64,000 nt of DNA from Acidobacteriota bacterium (GTDB lineage: Bacteria; Acidobacteriota; Vicinamibacteria; Vicinamibacterales; UBA2999): positions 62,001 to 126,000 of the forward strand of contig JAKFYH010000016.1 of assembly GCA_021730945.1 (NCBI GenBank), written 5' to 3'. Position 1 is the first letter of the stretch. Every line of letters starts with the position of its first letter. The notes beneath the pieces are model-generated. The model did no database searches, was not told where the DNA came from, and saw nothing but the letters and a program-made list of their open reading frames with translations. The translations under genes were made by a program, and so were the position numbers. Shown here in pieces: positions 35,529 through 44,655 of this stretch.

Positions 35529-36556
35529 CCGGCGCCTCCCCGGCCCGAGCAGAGGCGCACCATCATCCCGCTGGCACCGCGCCCGACCGCTGGGACGTGA
35601 TCCGGGCCATCGAACCGGTGGTAGGAGACAACCTCGACCTGCTTGTGCCGATCGAGCGGGCATGGCAGCCCACCGACTACCTGCCCGATCTGGAAGCCGA
35701 TGGGTGGCGCGATGAGGTGGAGCGTTTTCGCCGGTCTGCCGAGGCGATCTCAGACGACCTGCTCGTGGTCCTGGTGGGCGACATGGTCACCGAAGAGGCG
35801 CTGCCCAGTTACTCGGTGGCGCTCAATGGCCTGGTGCGCGACACCGAGGGCACGAGCCCGGCACCATGGGCCCGCTGGCTGCGCGGGTGGGTCGCCGAAG
35901 AGAACCGGCATGGTGACCTGTTGAATGCTTACCTCCGCCTGACCGGACGCGTCGACATGCGCGCGGTCGAGCGCTCGATTCACCACCTGATCGCCAACGG
36001 CTTCAATTCCGGGAGCCAGGCTGACCCCTACAACCTGATCGTCTACACCTCGTTCCAGGAGCGCGCCACGCGCATCTCGCACGCCAATGTGGGCAAGCGG
36101 GCCGGCCGGGAGGGCGACCCCCAACTGGCCCGCATCTGCGGGATGATCGCCAGTGATGAAGCGCGTCACGAGACCTTCTACACCCGCATGATGGGCGAGG
36201 TGCTCGAGCGCGATCCGGCCGGTGGCATCCTGGCGTTCAGGTCGATGCTGCGGGGCCTGATCGCGATGCCGGGCCGCCACATGCACGACGGCCGCGATCC
36301 GGATCTGTTCGATCACTTCGCCGTCGTGGCCCAGCGGATCGGCGTCTATACGGCGCGCGACTACGCCTCCATTATCGAGCACCTCGTCCGAGCCTGGAAC
36401 ATCGCCGGCCGGTCGGTGAGCGGCGCGGCCGCCCGCGCCCAGGACGAACTGTGTCAGCAGGCCGACCGATACATGAGGCTGGCGGAGCGAACTTCCGCGG
36501 CGCTTGCCAGGCAGCCTCCAGTTGCGTTCAGCTGGCTGCGGGATCGCAAGGCCTGA
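35525..36556 (+). CDS. Acyl-ACP desaturase (soluble diiron, FA_desaturase_2)
   Basis: 343 residues from a GTG overlapping the synthase stop. Diiron ligands are visible: Glu in DMVTEEALPSY, then WVAEENRHGD, then IASDEARHETFY, i.e. two EExxH-type motifs in a four-helix bundle. Soluble stearoyl-ACP desaturases introduce a cis double bond using ferredoxin and oxygen. It is the last gene of the plus-strand lipid operon. An enzyme of this class beside a CFA-type methyltransferase gives a self-contained route from saturated acyl chains to modified ones. Confidence 0.9.
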   Translation: MTGASPARAEAHHHPAGTAPDRWDVIRAIEPVVGDNLDLLVPIERAWQPTDYLPDLEADGWRDEVERFRRSAEAISDDLLVVLVGDMVTEEALPSYSVALNGLVRDTEGTSPAPWARWLRGWVAEENRHGDLLNAYLRLTGRVDMRAVERSIHHLIANGFNSGSQADPYNLIVYTSFQERATRISHANVGKRAGREGDPQLARICGMIASDEARHETFYTRMMGEVLERDPAGGILAFRSMLRGLIAMPGRHMHDGRDPDLFDHFAVVAQRIGVYTARDYASIIEHLVRAWNIAGRSVSGAAARAQDELCQQADRYMRLAERTSAALARQPPVAFSWLRDRKA

Positions 36557-36588
36557 CGAGTGCGGGAAGTGCGCGGTAAAGTGTAGCC

Positions 36589-37317
36589 GTGTCACAGATG
36601 CCGGATGCCGTCCGGGCCGAGCTGGCGCCACAGGGCCGGCTGCGTGCCGCCCTGAACGACGCCAACACGCTGCTGATTTCCACGCGCGGATCCGATCCCA
36701 CGGGCGTGGCCCCCGACCTGGCGCGCGAACTGGCCGCGCGGGCCGGCGCGACCGTCGAGTTCATCGGATACGCCAATGCCGGACTGGTCGCCGACGCGGC
36801 CACCACCGGCGCCTGGGACGTGGCCTTCATCGGCGCCGAACCGCAGCGCGCCGGCGAGGTCGCCTTTTCGCCGGCGTATGTCGAGATCGACGCCACCTTT
36901 CTGGTGGCGTCCGATTCCCCCTTCACGCGGATCGACGAGGTCGATCGCGACGGAGTTCACATTGCGACGGCGGCGCGGGCGGCCTACACGCTCTACCTGC
37001 AACGCACGCTGCGCCACGCGGCCCTGGTCGAGGCGGAGGGGCTGCCCGGCGCGTTCGAGCGATTTGTCGGGATGAAGCTGGATGCGTTGGCAGGACTGAA
37101 GCCCAACCTGATCGCGGACGCCCGCAAGCTGGCGGGGGCGCGGATCCTCGCCGGCCGCTTTACCGCGGTGCAGCAGGCCATCGGCACGCCCAAGCCACGA
37201 GCGGCGGCGGCGGCCTACCTGGCCTCGTTCGCCTCTGAGATCGTGGTGTCGGGATTGCTGGCACGCGTGATTGCGCGCCACCAGGTGGAAGGGCTGTCGA
37301 TCGTGCCGGCGCGCTAG
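36589..37317 (+). CDS. Substrate-binding-domain protein without signal peptide
   Basis: 242 residues from GTG 36589 (ATG 36598 possible). It has the periplasmic-binding-protein fold (SBP_bac_3 type): ANTLLISTRGSDPTGVAPDLA, then AWDVAFIGAEPQRAGEVAFS and FLVASDSPF. No signal peptide or transporter genes accompany it, so it is probably a cytoplasmic sensor or binder rather than an importer subunit. TAAAGT (36577-36582) ends six bases before the GTG, suggesting a leaderless message separate from the lipid operon. Confidence 0.7.
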   Translation: MSQMPDAVRAELAPQGRLRAALNDANTLLISTRGSDPTGVAPDLARELAARAGATVEFIGYANAGLVADAATTGAWDVAFIGAEPQRAGEVAFSPAYVEIDATFLVASDSPFTRIDEVDRDGVHIATAARAAYTLYLQRTLRHAALVEAEGLPGAFERFVGMKLDALAGLKPNLIADARKLAGARILAGRFTAVQQAIGTPKPRAAAAAYLASFASEIVVSGLLARVIARHQVEGLSIVPAR

Positions 37318-37380
37318 TGGGATTCCGGCGAGGCCGGGCGAGGACGCCGCAAAACGCGAGCGCCCCCGCCCATCCCTCAC

Positions 37381-39966
37381 TTACTGCTTATAGGGCGGCC
37401 GTGCCAGCCACTCCTGAGGTTCTTCGCCAATCGGTGCGCCGGGCGGCGCCGCCGACGGCGGCACGATCCGCGCCGAGAGCGCGTCGTTCATGGGTCGCTC
37501 AAGGAAGCGCTTGATGTCGGCGGCCATCAGCAAGCGGTGCGCCCGTTCCGATTCGGCCTGCGAACCCACCGCCGCCGGGCCGACGTTGGCCGCACGCGCG
37601 CGGAGCCGGTCGAGCTTGAGCGATGCAATCGCCCGCACCTGCGCATTCTGCGCCGATGCCGCCAGCCACATCACGCGGTCGACCAGCACGCGTTCGGTGG
37701 CGCGCCGCACCTCAGCCTCGTAGGTGCCCGAGGTCGGGGCGTCAAACGTCGCCCTGACCAGCCGGTCGATCACTTCGCCCAGGCCCGGCAGCGACTGGTC
37801 GACCGCCGACTGCGTCACCATGCGCGCCGCCCGATCGCCCTGCAGCATGAAACCGATCGTGACGTCGGCGGCAATGGCCGCCGGGTTGACCGGGTCGAAG
37901 CCCTCGCCGGTGGTGCGCGGGAACAGCTCGCGGTGCATGCCCAAGCCGGGCGGACGCGGCGGAATCAGGTCGAGAATCCGCTTCGGAATGGTGAGCTCCG
38001 AGGGCTTGAGCGTCAGCGTCAGCGCGTCGATCGCCTTGCGCTGCGCTTCGCCCGACACCCACGCCGTCGGCGTGCGGCCATCGTCGCGCATGGCATAGAC
38101 GAAGTCCTGCCCGCCAATCGACGATGCAGTGCTTTCGACCGCGTAGCGGTGATACATGTAAATCGGGACCAGCGGTTCTTCGATCAACACCGTTGGCGTA
38201 CCGGTGCGGATGGTGTTGGTGCCGATGCGGTCGAGCGCTGCTCGCCGCACCTTCATGAGGCGTGTCAGTTCGTCGGTCTGGACGGCGCCGTTGGTCCACT
38301 GGTCGGCCTTCGGGTGGATGTCGGTGTCCTGGTTGGTGAAGTAGCGCAGGTCCGCCGCCCACGCGTCGTTCAGGATCTTTTCCAGCGCCGGGTCGTCGTT
38401 GGCGCCCTTCGGGAACTCGCGATAGCCGTAATTGATGGCCACCTTGTCCCACTCGCCGATGTTCTGGTGGTAGGCCCGCGACAAGTCCATGCGGCCGTCC
38501 TCGGTGAGCTCGGCCAGTGCCACCGGATAATCCATCACCGAGATCCAGCCCTTGGTGCTGTCGTAATAGTTGTGGCCCAGGCCGAGCGTGTGACCGACTT
38601 CGTGCGCCGACAACTGGCGGATGCGGGCGAGGGCGGTCTCGTAGAGCACCGCCGGGCGCTCGTTGCCGTTGACGTAGGGTGAGGTCAGGCCTTCGAAGAT
38701 CATGTAGTCCTGGCGATCGCGCAGCGAGCCCAGGGTGACCGTGGCCTTGATGATCTCGCCGGTGCGCGGATCCGACACCGAGCCGCCGGTGCTCCAGCCG
38801 CGGGTCGAGCGATGCACCCAGTTGATCATGTTGTAGCGGATGTCCATCGGGTCGGCGCCCGCGGGCAGGATGTCGACCTTGAACGCGTTCTGGAAGCCGG
38901 CCGCTTCGAAGGCGGCGCTCCACCAGCGCGCGCCGTCAAGCAGCGCCTGCCGGACGTCTTCCGGCGCTCCGGAATCGACCCAATACTGAATCGGCTTGAT
39001 CGGCTCGCTCATCGCCGCTGCTGGATCCTTCTTCTGCAGGCGATGCCGCCGGATGTGGCGGAACTGCATGGGCTCGCCAATCGGCGTGCTGTAGTCGACA
39101 AACGTGGTGCCGCCGTAGCCGGCGCGCGGATCGTCGAAGCGCGGCGTGAAGTTGTTGTCGGGCAGCTCCACGAACGAGACGTGCTCGCGCAGCGTGACCG
39201 AGTCGGCCGACGGCGTGACGCTACCGACCGAACCCGAAAACAGGCCGCCGCCGAAACCGCCGCCGCCACCGCCGCCGCCGGTGCCGCCGATCACTTCAGG
39301 ACCCTGCGCCGGGCCGCCGCCGCCGCCACCCGCGCCGCCGGTCGGTTCATTCACAAACGTCAACATCACGTCGACTTCCGTGTTCTTCGGAAAGTTCTTG
39401 GTGTTGGGGACATAGATGGTGCTGCGCGTGCGATCGATGCGGTAGTTGCCTGGCCGCAGGCGGCTGCCGGCGTTGTACCAGTCGCGCATGAAGAAGTCGG
39501 TGGCGTCGACCAGCACCCGATCACCGGTCATGGCGGCAACCGTGAAGCCCCACAGCACCGACTTGGCAAACGAATCCTCAACCGACTTGCGCTCGAGCGG
39601 GTTAGTGCTGCTCGACCGGAACGACTGGTTACCCTGCACCATCAGGACCTTGCGGCCCACTCGCTGGAACTGGACGATGCGGCTGCCGCCGCCCTGGCCG
39701 CGATCGAGGCCGATGTCGTTGGAACCCAGGCCGGCCGACAATCCGTTCGAGAACAGGAAGTCGGCATCGAACCGGGAGATCTCGAGCAGCAACTGGCCCG
39801 AGTCCTCGCCCCAGTAGAGCGGGAAGTAGCCGTCGAGTTTTGTGTAACCGGTGACCCGTGTCTCGATCGAGTCGAGGGGGGCCGGTCGCGGCGCGGCCTG
39901 CTGCGCATCGAGCGCAGGTCCCGCCAGCAGAATGGCACCGATAAGCAACACGCACTGTTTGAACAT
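37381..39966 (-). CDS. Secreted zinc metalloprotease of the DUF5117/DUF4953 (metzincin-like) type
   Basis: 861 residues from ATG 39966, preceded by GAGGA. A signal peptide (LLIGAILLAGPALDAQ) is followed by the DUF5117 domain (about 40-200). A Gly-rich run (GTGGGGGGGGFGGG, near 230) and the catalytic domain follow, with zinc motif HEVGHTLGLGHN and a Met-turn SVMDYP, the metzincin pair. A C-terminal helical domain ends the protein. Such proteases are abundant in Acidobacteriota and Bacteroidota; substrates are not known. Confidence 0.9.
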   Translation of the reverse strand: MFKQCVLLIGAILLAGPALDAQQAAPRPAPLDSIETRVTGYTKLDGYFPLYWGEDSGQLLLEISRFDADFLFSNGLSAGLGSNDIGLDRGQGGGSRIVQFQRVGRKVLMVQGNQSFRSSSTNPLERKSVEDSFAKSVLWGFTVAAMTGDRVLVDATDFFMRDWYNAGSRLRPGNYRIDRTRSTIYVPNTKNFPKNTEVDVMLTFVNEPTGGAGGGGGGPAQGPEVIGGTGGGGGGGGFGGGLFSGSVGSVTPSADSVTLREHVSFVELPDNNFTPRFDDPRAGYGGTTFVDYSTPIGEPMQFRHIRRHRLQKKDPAAAMSEPIKPIQYWVDSGAPEDVRQALLDGARWWSAAFEAAGFQNAFKVDILPAGADPMDIRYNMINWVHRSTRGWSTGGSVSDPRTGEIIKATVTLGSLRDRQDYMIFEGLTSPYVNGNERPAVLYETALARIRQLSAHEVGHTLGLGHNYYDSTKGWISVMDYPVALAELTEDGRMDLSRAYHQNIGEWDKVAINYGYREFPKGANDDPALEKILNDAWAADLRYFTNQDTDIHPKADQWTNGAVQTDELTRLMKVRRAALDRIGTNTIRTGTPTVLIEEPLVPIYMYHRYAVESTASSIGGQDFVYAMRDDGRTPTAWVSGEAQRKAIDALTLTLKPSELTIPKRILDLIPPRPPGLGMHRELFPRTTGEGFDPVNPAAIAADVTIGFMLQGDRAARMVTQSAVDQSLPGLGEVIDRLVRATFDAPTSGTYEAEVRRATERVLVDRVMWLAASAQNAQVRAIASLKLDRLRARAANVGPAAVGSQAESERAHRLLMAADIKRFLERPMNDALSARIVPPSAAPPGAPIGEEPQEWLARPPYKQ

Positions 39967-40050
39967 GACCAATCCTCGCGGAACATTCTACCCGCCTTCG
40001 CGCCTTCGGCGCTTCGGCGCGACCAGTCCGCGCGTGCTGGGTTGCATCAG

Positions 40051-40091
40051 CAGACAATCTTGTCTGTGTGCGCTGTATGGACAGATATCTG
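40051..40091. promoter_or_regulatory. Two perfect palindromes upstream of the MFS/synthase fusion
   Basis: CAGACAATCTTGTCTG (40051-40066) is a perfect 16-bp palindrome and CAGATATCTG (40082-40091) a perfect 10-bp one. They lie in the 159-bp divergent gap between the metzincin and fusion genes. TACACT at 40111-40116 could be the -10 of the fusion gene, nine bases before GTG 40126. The pair looks like an operator region. The gap also starts with a REP-like fragment, CCCGCCTTCGC (39991-40001). Confidence 0.45.
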
Positions 40092-40125
40092 CGCATGAGC
40101 TTGATGCGGGTACACTGCTGCGGTC

Positions 40126-43100
40126 GTGTCGTGGCTGTTCCTGGTGGCATACACATGTTCGGGCCTCGCCGGACTGACTTACGAGGTCAGTTGGACACGG
40201 CTGCTCACGCTTTATCTCGGACACACAACCGCGGCGGCCAGCGCCGTGGTCGCGGCGTTTCTGGGCGGGCTGGCGGTCGGTGCGGCCGCGGCCGGGCCGG
40301 TGGCCGGGCGACTCTCGCCCCGCCGCAGCCTCCAGGCCTACGCCGGCCTGGAGATTGGCGTGATCGTGGCGGCGTGGTTGTTGCCTCACGAGCTCTCCCT
40401 GCTGACACCCGTGCTTGGCTGGGCCTATGGAGATGGCGCACCGGGTGTGGTGTTTCCTCTGATTCGCGTCGCGGCATGCCTGGTGATGGTGTTTGTGCCG
40501 GCGGTGGCGATTGGCGCCACCTTTCCGCTCTCCATCCGCTGGTTCGCTCACGCATCGGAACAACCTGCGCGTGACAGCGGCACCTTGTATTTCCTCAATA
40601 CCGCCGGCGCCGCCACCGGCGCGCTGCTGGCCGGCTTTGTCCTCATTCCGCAATTGGGCATCACGCGAACCACCTATGTCGGCATGGCGGCAAGTCTCCT
40701 GGCCGCCGCCGGGGCCTGGCTGATTCTTCGGTCACCCGAAGTGCCCGCGCCGAAGGTCGCGAAGCAGAAGCGATCCTCCACCGTCACCACGAACCCGGTC
40801 GCGCCGGTGCCCATGTGGCTGCCCGCCCTGGTCTTGGGCTTGTCTGGCTTCGCGTCGCTGCTCCACGAGATCGCCTGGACGCGCATCCTGTCGCTCGTGC
40901 TTGGCCCAACCACTTACGCTTTCGCGGCAGCCCTGGCGGCGGTGATCACCGGCGTGGCGATCGGATCGGGCGCCGGCACGTGGATGGTGGCGCGCGCCAA
41001 ACGTCCAGCCGTGTGGCTCGCCGCCGTCCTGTCGGTCGCGGCGGTGATCACAAGCTGGACCTACTCGCTGGCCGGCAACGAGGTGCCGATGATCGTGGCC
41101 CGCCAGGTCGCCGGTTCGTCCACCTACTTCGATCAACTGCTGGCGCAGGGTGCGCTGCTGATTGCGGTACTCGTGGTGCCCACCGCGGTCTGCCTCGGCG
41201 CGGCCTTTCCGTTGGCGCTGGCCCTGGCCCACGACCCGTCGCAAGCCGCGCCGGCGCGCTTCAGCCTGGTCTACGCGGTCAATACCATTGGCGCGGTCGC
41301 CGGCTCGCTCGCGGCCGGCTTCTGGTTCATACCGAAGCTGGGATTGCAGCCGACCCTCTGGACCGCCAGTGGTTGCCTGGTGCTGGCGGCCCTGGTGGTC
41401 GTCGCGGTCGCCGAGATGCCACGTGCCTTGCGCCTGGCCGGCGTCGGCCTGGCCGCCGCCACCGTCGTGCTGATCGTGTTCAGCCCCGCCTGGGATCGCG
41501 AACTGCTGGCCAGCGGCGTCTACATGTACGCGCCCTACGTGCCGAAGGATCTCGACCTCGAGACCCAATTGAAGGCCGGCACGCTCCTCTACTACCGTGA
41601 AGGCGCCTCTGCCACCGTTTCCGTGAAAAAACTGACCGGCACGACGACGCTGGCGGTCGACGGCAAGACGGACGCCTCGAACCGGGGCGACATGCTGACG
41701 CAGAAACTGGTGGCCCACCTGCCGCTGTTACTGCACAGCGACCCACGCGAGGTCGGAATCATCGGCCTCGGCAGTGGCGTCACGCTCGGCGCCGCCCTCT
41801 CGCACTCGATCGCCCGCGCGGATGTGCTCGAGATCTCACCCGAGGTGGTGGCGGCGTCGGCGTTCTTCACGACCGAGAATCGCCACGCTCTTGCCGATCC
41901 CCGCACCCACCTGATCGTCGGTGACGGCCGTTCACACATGCTGCTTGGCCAGCGCCGCTACGACGTGATCATCTCGGAGCCGTCCAACCCGTGGATCGCC
42001 GGCGTGGCGGCGCTGTTCACCCAGGAGTTCTTCGCCGCGGCTCGCGACCGCCTGGCACCGGGCGGCGTCATGTGCCAGTGGGCGAATGCCTACAACATCA
42101 GCGACGCCGATTTGCGATCGATCCTGGCAACGTTCCGCTCGGTGTTTCCCCACGGCACCGCCTGGCTGGTCGGCGGGGATGACGTGCTGATGGTGGGCTC
42201 AACCGAGCCGTTGGACGACCGGCTGGCCAACATCGAGCGCAACTGGAATCGCCCTGGCGTCGCCGAAGACCTGGCGCTGGTCGCCGCCACCGATCCTTTC
42301 GCGATCTACGCCCTCTTCGTGGCCGGCCCCGCCGAGCTTGCGACCTACACCGCCGACGCGACCGTGTTCACTGACGACGCCTCCCGGCTCGAGTTTTCGG
42401 CGCCGCGAGAATTGCACAACCGGAGCGCGGGCGACAACGCCGCCGCGCTGGCACGACTGTTGGAGACCGGCAGCGGGCCGCCGGTGATCCGCGACGCCCG
42501 TCGGCGCGCCTCCTCCCGGCAATGGCGAATCCGCGGCGACATGATGGCCAAGGCCGATGTCTACCAACTGGCCTACGATGACTACGTCCGCGCCCTGACC
42601 ATTGATCCGCGCGACCACGCCGCGCTGGCGGGCCTGGTTCGCATTGCCGTGCTCACCAGGCGCGGCGCCGATGCCCTGGCCTGGGTCAAGTCGCTGACGG
42701 TGGATCGTGGTGGTGATGTCGAGGTGCAGGTCGCGGTCTCGAAGTTGCTGGCCTCGATTGGCTCGGCCGCCGAGGCGGTGACGATCGCCCGCGATGCGGC
42801 CGCGACCACACCGGTGTCGGCGGTTGCACTCGAGCAACTGGCGTCGCTGCTGGCCGATGCCGGCGACTTGACCGCACTTGACGCCACGGTGACCCGCCTG
42901 CGCCAGGTGGCGCCGCAAGCGCCGGCGGGTTACTACTACGCCGGCGCTGCCGCGTTCATGCGGGGCGACCTTGCCGGCGCGGTCCGGCTGGGAGAACAGG
43001 CGATGGCCGCCGACCCGACCTACGCGCCGGTCTACGATCTGCTCGGCGCGGCCCACACGCGACTGCAGCACCCGGACCAGGCGCGCGCGGCCTTCGCGCA

Positions 43101-43269
43101 GTCGTTGATCTTTGACGCCCACGACAGCACGGCGTACACGAACCTCGGAGTGCTGGAACTGGGCCTGGGAAGGCGGGAACAGGCGGCGCGATATTTTGCC
43201 GAGGCGCTGTGGCTGACACCGGAATCGCCGGTGGCGAGGCAGGGCCTGGCGCAAGCGTCGGCCCGATAG
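40126..43269 (+). CDS. Fused MFS-like membrane / spermidine-synthase-like / TPR protein
   Basis: 1047 residues. About residues 1-460 form 12 or more helices of the fused MFS/spermidine synthase type (AYTCSGLAGLTYEVSWTRLL). A Rossmann domain follows (about 470-720) with GIIGLGSGVTLGAAL, VLEISPEVV and YDVIISEPSNPWIAGVAALF, as in aminopropyltransferases. The last ~250 residues are TPR-like helical pairs. Whether it makes polyamines is doubtful; such fusions lack a proven reaction. It is a single gene with its own upstream palindromes. Confidence 0.85.
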   Translation: MSWLFLVAYTCSGLAGLTYEVSWTRLLTLYLGHTTAAASAVVAAFLGGLAVGAAAAGPVAGRLSPRRSLQAYAGLEIGVIVAAWLLPHELSLLTPVLGWAYGDGAPGVVFPLIRVAACLVMVFVPAVAIGATFPLSIRWFAHASEQPARDSGTLYFLNTAGAATGALLAGFVLIPQLGITRTTYVGMAASLLAAAGAWLILRSPEVPAPKVAKQKRSSTVTTNPVAPVPMWLPALVLGLSGFASLLHEIAWTRILSLVLGPTTYAFAAALAAVITGVAIGSGAGTWMVARAKRPAVWLAAVLSVAAVITSWTYSLAGNEVPMIVARQVAGSSTYFDQLLAQGALLIAVLVVPTAVCLGAAFPLALALAHDPSQAAPARFSLVYAVNTIGAVAGSLAAGFWFIPKLGLQPTLWTASGCLVLAALVVVAVAEMPRALRLAGVGLAAATVVLIVFSPAWDRELLASGVYMYAPYVPKDLDLETQLKAGTLLYYREGASATVSVKKLTGTTTLAVDGKTDASNRGDMLTQKLVAHLPLLLHSDPREVGIIGLGSGVTLGAALSHSIARADVLEISPEVVAASAFFTTENRHALADPRTHLIVGDGRSHMLLGQRRYDVIISEPSNPWIAGVAALFTQEFFAAARDRLAPGGVMCQWANAYNISDADLRSILATFRSVFPHGTAWLVGGDDVLMVGSTEPLDDRLANIERNWNRPGVAEDLALVAATDPFAIYALFVAGPAELATYTADATVFTDDASRLEFSAPRELHNRSAGDNAAALARLLETGSGPPVIRDARRRASSRQWRIRGDMMAKADVYQLAYDDYVRALTIDPRDHAALAGLVRIAVLTRRGADALAWVKSLTVDRGGDVEVQVAVSKLLASIGSAAEAVTIARDAAATTPVSAVALEQLASLLADAGDLTALDATVTRLRQVAPQAPAGYYYAGAAAFMRGDLAGAVRLGEQAMAADPTYAPVYDLLGAAHTRLQHPDQARAAFAQSLIFDAHDSTAYTNLGVLELGLGRREQAARYFAEALWLTPESPVARQGLAQASAR

Positions 43270-43278
43270 CCGGCGCCG

Positions 43279-43890
43279 TCAGCCCAGTTGGCGATAGGGG
43301 ATCTCGCGAAACATCGGCAGGCCGGCGACCTGGATGATGTCGATCAGTCCCTGCCGTTCGTGGAACTCCTTGCTGTCGCGATCGATCACGATCGTGTCGG
43401 GGTAGAGCGGCGCCAATCGCCGAAACTCGGCGTCGATCAGGCGGAAGCGGCGCACCATCATTTCGGCGCTTTCGTGAGGCCGATTACGCAGCCGAATATG
43501 CTTCTCGATGGTGTCGGTGCTCGAGGTCAGCACGATCACCTTGTCGGGCCGCCAATCGTCGCCGATGGTGAGCACGCGCCGCAGCGCCTCGTGGTGCTCG
43601 CGCGGATACTCCGCGATGTGCGCCTCAAGCGTGATGCGCGCGCCCTCGAAGAAGATCACCTTGTCGGGCGCATCGTGCTCGGCCGCATCGCGGTAGTTGG
43701 CATCGTAGAGCCGGCCGAAGTAATCGGTCACGCCGACCGCGTTCACACCGTGGGCGATGTCCTCGAGCACCTGCGGGTCCCAGACGCCCTTCTCGCCCTC
43801 GCCGTAGGATCCGTTGTGATAGAGGTCGGCCAATTGCCGTACCAGCGTGCTCTTGCCGACTCCCGGACCACCGACGATCGCCACGCGCAT
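43279..43890 (-). CDS. P-loop NTPase / kinase-like protein
   Basis: 203 residues starting MRVAIVGGPGVGKSTLVRQL, a clear Walker A. There is a kinase-like core (KVIFFEGARITLEAH, TIEKHIRLRNRPHE) and a final FREIPYRQLG. It resembles thymidylate/deoxynucleoside kinase-like AAA proteins, but no specific substrate motif is recognised. It may be transcribed together with the two-component genes upstream on the same strand (51-base gap). Confidence 0.7.
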   Translation of the reverse strand: MRVAIVGGPGVGKSTLVRQLADLYHNGSYGEGEKGVWDPQVLEDIAHGVNAVGVTDYFGRLYDANYRDAAEHDAPDKVIFFEGARITLEAHIAEYPREHHEALRRVLTIGDDWRPDKVIVLTSSTDTIEKHIRLRNRPHESAEMMVRRFRLIDAEFRRLAPLYPDTIVIDRDSKEFHERQGLIDIIQVAGLPMFREIPYRQLG

Positions 43891-43941
43891 TGCTGCGATC
43901 TTGGCCCCAACCGGGCGGCGCCGTCCACCTGAAAAGGGCCC

Positions 43942-44655
43942 TCAGCGCTCGAATCGATACCCGAGGCCGTAGACCGTGACGATATGCATCGGGCTGTGGG
44001 GATCGGGTTCCAGCTTCTGCCGCAGCCAACTGACGTGCACGTCCACCGTGCGGGTCTCGGGCGTCGCCTGGTAACCCCACACCGCATCGAGCAACTCGTC
44101 GCGCGAAAACACCACGCCGGGATGCTTGACGAAGTGGCAGAGCAGCTTGAACTCCTGGGCTGACAAACGAACCGGCCGGCCATCGCGCAGCACCTGGCCC
44201 GCCCGCGGCCGGACGCAGACGCCGCCAAAGACAAACGACTCAGGTTCAGGATCGCTGGCCCGTGTGCGCCGCAACAGTGCCTCGATGCGCGCCATCAATT
44301 CCGCCGACTCGAACGGCTTGGTCATGTAGTCGTCGGCACCGAGCTTGAGGCCGGTGATCTTGTCGGCCATCGCGTCGCGGGCGGTCAGCATGAGCACGGC
44401 CACGTTGTTCTTTTCGCGGCGCAACTCCCGGCAGACCTCGAGACCGTTCTTCGCCGGCAGGTTCAGGTCGAGGATGATCAGGTCGTAGTCGCTCTTGCGG
44501 GCCATGTCGGAAGCGGCCGGGCCCGTAGCCGCGGTATCGACGCCGTAGCCCTCCTTGCGAAGCCGGTCGGACAGCGTCCGGCGCAAGCCCGGTTCATCAT
44601 CCACCAGCAGAATGCGCCGCTCGCCGTCGCCGGCCCTGGCGCCCGGCGTGGTCAA
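43942..44655 (-). CDS. OmpR-family response regulator
   Basis: 237 residues: receiver (about 14-130) with LLVDDEPGLRRTL, Asp63 in LIILDLNLP and Lys in TKPFESAEL, and a winged-helix domain (about 145-235) with LSAQEFKLLCHFVKHPG and VYGLGYRFE. ATG 44655 overlaps the kinase stop (ATGA), so it is the second gene of the kinase-regulator pair. Targets are unknown; the adjacent RNA and beta-lactamase operon are candidates only by position. Confidence 0.92.
   Translation of the reverse strand: MTTPGARAGDGERRILLVDDEPGLRRTLSDRLRKEGYGVDTAATGPAASDMARKSDYDLIILDLNLPAKNGLEVCRELRREKNNVAVLMLTARDAMADKITGLKLGADDYMTKPFESAELMARIEALLRRTRASDPEPESFVFGGVCVRPRAGQVLRDGRPVRLSAQEFKLLCHFVKHPGVVFSRDELLDAVWGYQATPETRTVDVHVSWLRQKLEPDPHSPMHIVTVYGLGYRFER

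Noticed and set aside
36589..37317. Phosphonate importer (PhnD) assignment
   Set aside because: There is a similar fold but no signal peptide, no PhnC/PhnE partners and no phosphonate-specific motif.
39230..39350. GGC/GCC-rich run in the metzincin gene that looks like a trinucleotide repeat
   Set aside because: It encodes in-frame poly-Gly linkers with mixed codons; it is a protein linker, not an independent repeat element.
40072..40083. CTGT-ATGG-ACAG resembling a LexA box
   Set aside because: LexA boxes of the CTGT/ACAG type have eight bases between arms, not four, and no SOS gene is adjacent.
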